Shown in pieces: positions 63,069 to 64,000 of a stretch of 64,000 nucleotides of DNA (positions are counted from its first letter, which is position 1; every line of letters starts with the position of its first letter). The notes below the pieces were generated by a model. That model made no database searches and was not told where the DNA came from. It saw only the letters and a program-made list of their open reading frames with translations. The position numbers and the translations under genes are program-made. Source of the DNA: Symbiodinium natans (lineage: Eukaryota; Sar; Dinophyceae; Suessiales; Symbiodiniaceae); contig CAJNDS010000300.1 in assembly GCA_905221605.1 (NCBI GenBank), forward strand, positions 62,001-126,000. Direction: 5' to 3'.

Positions 63069-63471
63069 CTTCCACGTCCCTCTCAAAAAATTCCTTAAAT
63101 TTCAAAACCGTAGACATATCTTTCAAAGAATTCTGCTTGGCTCCACAATGTTCTTGAGCGTGCAGCAGATTTTCTAGATTGTTTGCTTCTTCGTTGTCAA
63201 GCCACTGAAAGTTGAGTTTTTGCCCAAATCTTGCAGCATGTCAACCGTCCAAGCTTGTCCGGTTAACCGCAACACACCGCTTAGATCTCCAAACTGCACC
63301 TCCAGCTTTCGAAAGAAGTGGGGATACACAGAAGAGCTCTTTTGCGGCTTTCGTGCAGCCAGTTCTTTGCAAGCCGCCAAAATTAAGTTCCTAGCTTGTG
63401 GCACAGGATCCGTCAGAGTGCCCCTGGTCGCACAGTTCGACGTGGCAGGCAGGGCTTCGTCAAGCTCATTT
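63069..63471 (-). CDS. Two exons of an unrecognised gene (partial)
   Basis: Exon 1 begins at 63,471 after CTCAG and reads NELDEALPATSNCATRGTLT, RNLILAACKELAARKPQKSS, FFRKLEVQFGDLSG; its donor is one of several GT sites between about 63,246 and 63,275. Exon 2, 63,204-63,069, begins after TTTCAG, reads WLDNEEANNLENLLHAQEHC then VLKFKEFFERDVE, and ends at a GTAGGT donor. Both have good protein composition. No domain recognised. Further exons lie outside what I can identify on either side. Confidence 0.5.
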
Positions 63472-63599
63472 CTGAGACTTGGGAGTTGGGTTGAAAAAAC
63501 AGCTTTGCTGCGCGTGATGCCCAATTCCAAAGCTGGATGCCGGTGCGCATCGAAGGGCCATCTGCGCAGAGGGTCAGACGGACAACATGAGGGCTGCAA

Positions 63600-63835
63600 G
63601 TTTGTTCATGCTTTCAGGCGAAAACCAATGAATCCAGAAGTTAAAAAACTAAATCCTGATTTAATTGTTGCCTTTGGGTTGGGTTTTGACCTCGACATAC
63701 CTTTTTCCCTCCAGAAACGCAATTACATCCAGATTTAATTGTGTTCCTGTGTGTTTGACTGGCAGACAATTCAATCTTGAGAAAATGGGACAGCAGAGAC
63801 TTCTGCTAATTGGTTCTTATTCGCACCATTAAATC
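63600..63835. other. No gene supported; TTTAATTGT words
   Basis: A loose direct repeat of AATCCTGATTTAATTGT / AATCATGATTTAATTGT / CATCCAGATTTAATTGT occurs at about 63,651, 63,824 and 63,726. No coding signal. Confidence 0.5.
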
Positions 63836-63854
63836 ATGATTTAATTGTATTTGC

Positions 63855-63914
63855 ACCAACTATTATTGCTACTATTAGTAATTCTTATTATTACTATTAC
63901 TATTATTCTTACTC

Positions 63915-63949
<35 letters not shown>

Positions 63950-64000
63950 TTTTTCTTATTCTTATTATTATTATTACTACTATTATTGTTACTATTACTC
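63855..64000. repeat. (TTA)n microsatellite, runs off the window
   Basis: ATTATT triplets with CTT, ACT and TTTTT interruptions up to the last base. Confidence 0.95.

Overview
The window looks like nuclear DNA of a photosynthetic dinoflagellate, most likely a Symbiodiniaceae-type genome. The grounds are: many interstitial TTTAGGG/CCCTAAA arrays; intron-dense genes whose splice signals include GC and GA donors and AG|G acceptors; a LINE family with the SLDGRSAYDS/FLDDLYVV-type reverse transcriptase seen in dinoflagellate genomes; a nucleus-encoded small photosystem II protein; and a Ty1/copia element of dinoflagellate type. No rRNA, tRNA or CRISPR array was recognised. Because genes are split into many short exons, most gene models here are exon chains read by eye, and their ends are approximate.

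All the host genes I can support lie on the minus strand, so transcription order runs from right to left. From right to left they are: an unrecognised two-exon fragment (63.07-63.47 kb); a complete Ty1/copia retrotransposon (52.32-62.22 kb, minus); an unrecognised membrane protein (50.0-51.2 kb); an N-terminal-motor kinesin (44.8-49.3 kb); a dinoflagellate protein with a signal peptide and no assigned function (41.8-43.8 kb); a PsbY-like photosystem II subunit (38.0-38.6 kb); a voltage-gated cation channel with EF-hands (20.2-22.7 kb); a long multi-exon gene with a three-times repeated GWW/AFNP/PP-GW-VP domain and Thr- and His/Asp-rich parts (9.2-17.2 kb); an unassigned exon cluster (6.6-7.9 kb); and an Ala/Glu/Lys-rich coiled-coil gene with a membrane-anchor-like segment (2.0-6.3 kb).

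Mobile and repetitive DNA fills much of the rest. Between 23.3 and 27.8 kb lies a nest of LINE fragments in both orientations, including a 978-codon open frame whose RT active site is altered. Another LINE fragment is at 31.0-31.8 kb. The stretch 27.9-30.8 kb is almost entirely telomere-like repeat plus an AGAAGTCAC-type minisatellite and a duplicated Cys-rich block. A CA array of about 480 bp (32.2-32.7 kb) and a minisatellite with a unit of about 43 bp (33.3-33.8 kb) follow. The regions 33.8-37.9 and 38.7-41.7 kb show no gene I can support.

The copia element is the best-defined object: near-identical LTRs, a 7-bp flanking duplication, a primer-binding site, a polypurine tract and one unbroken 2,665-codon frame. 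Two features set it apart. One is a C-terminal extension of about 650 residues beyond RNase H, with a zinc-ribbon-like motif and a charged helical tail. The other is a 12-nt match, in both LTRs, to the 3' end of the dinoflagellate spliced leader. The second recurring theme is that CCCTAAA arrays (in the sense of the gene) sit just upstream of splice acceptors in at least five places.
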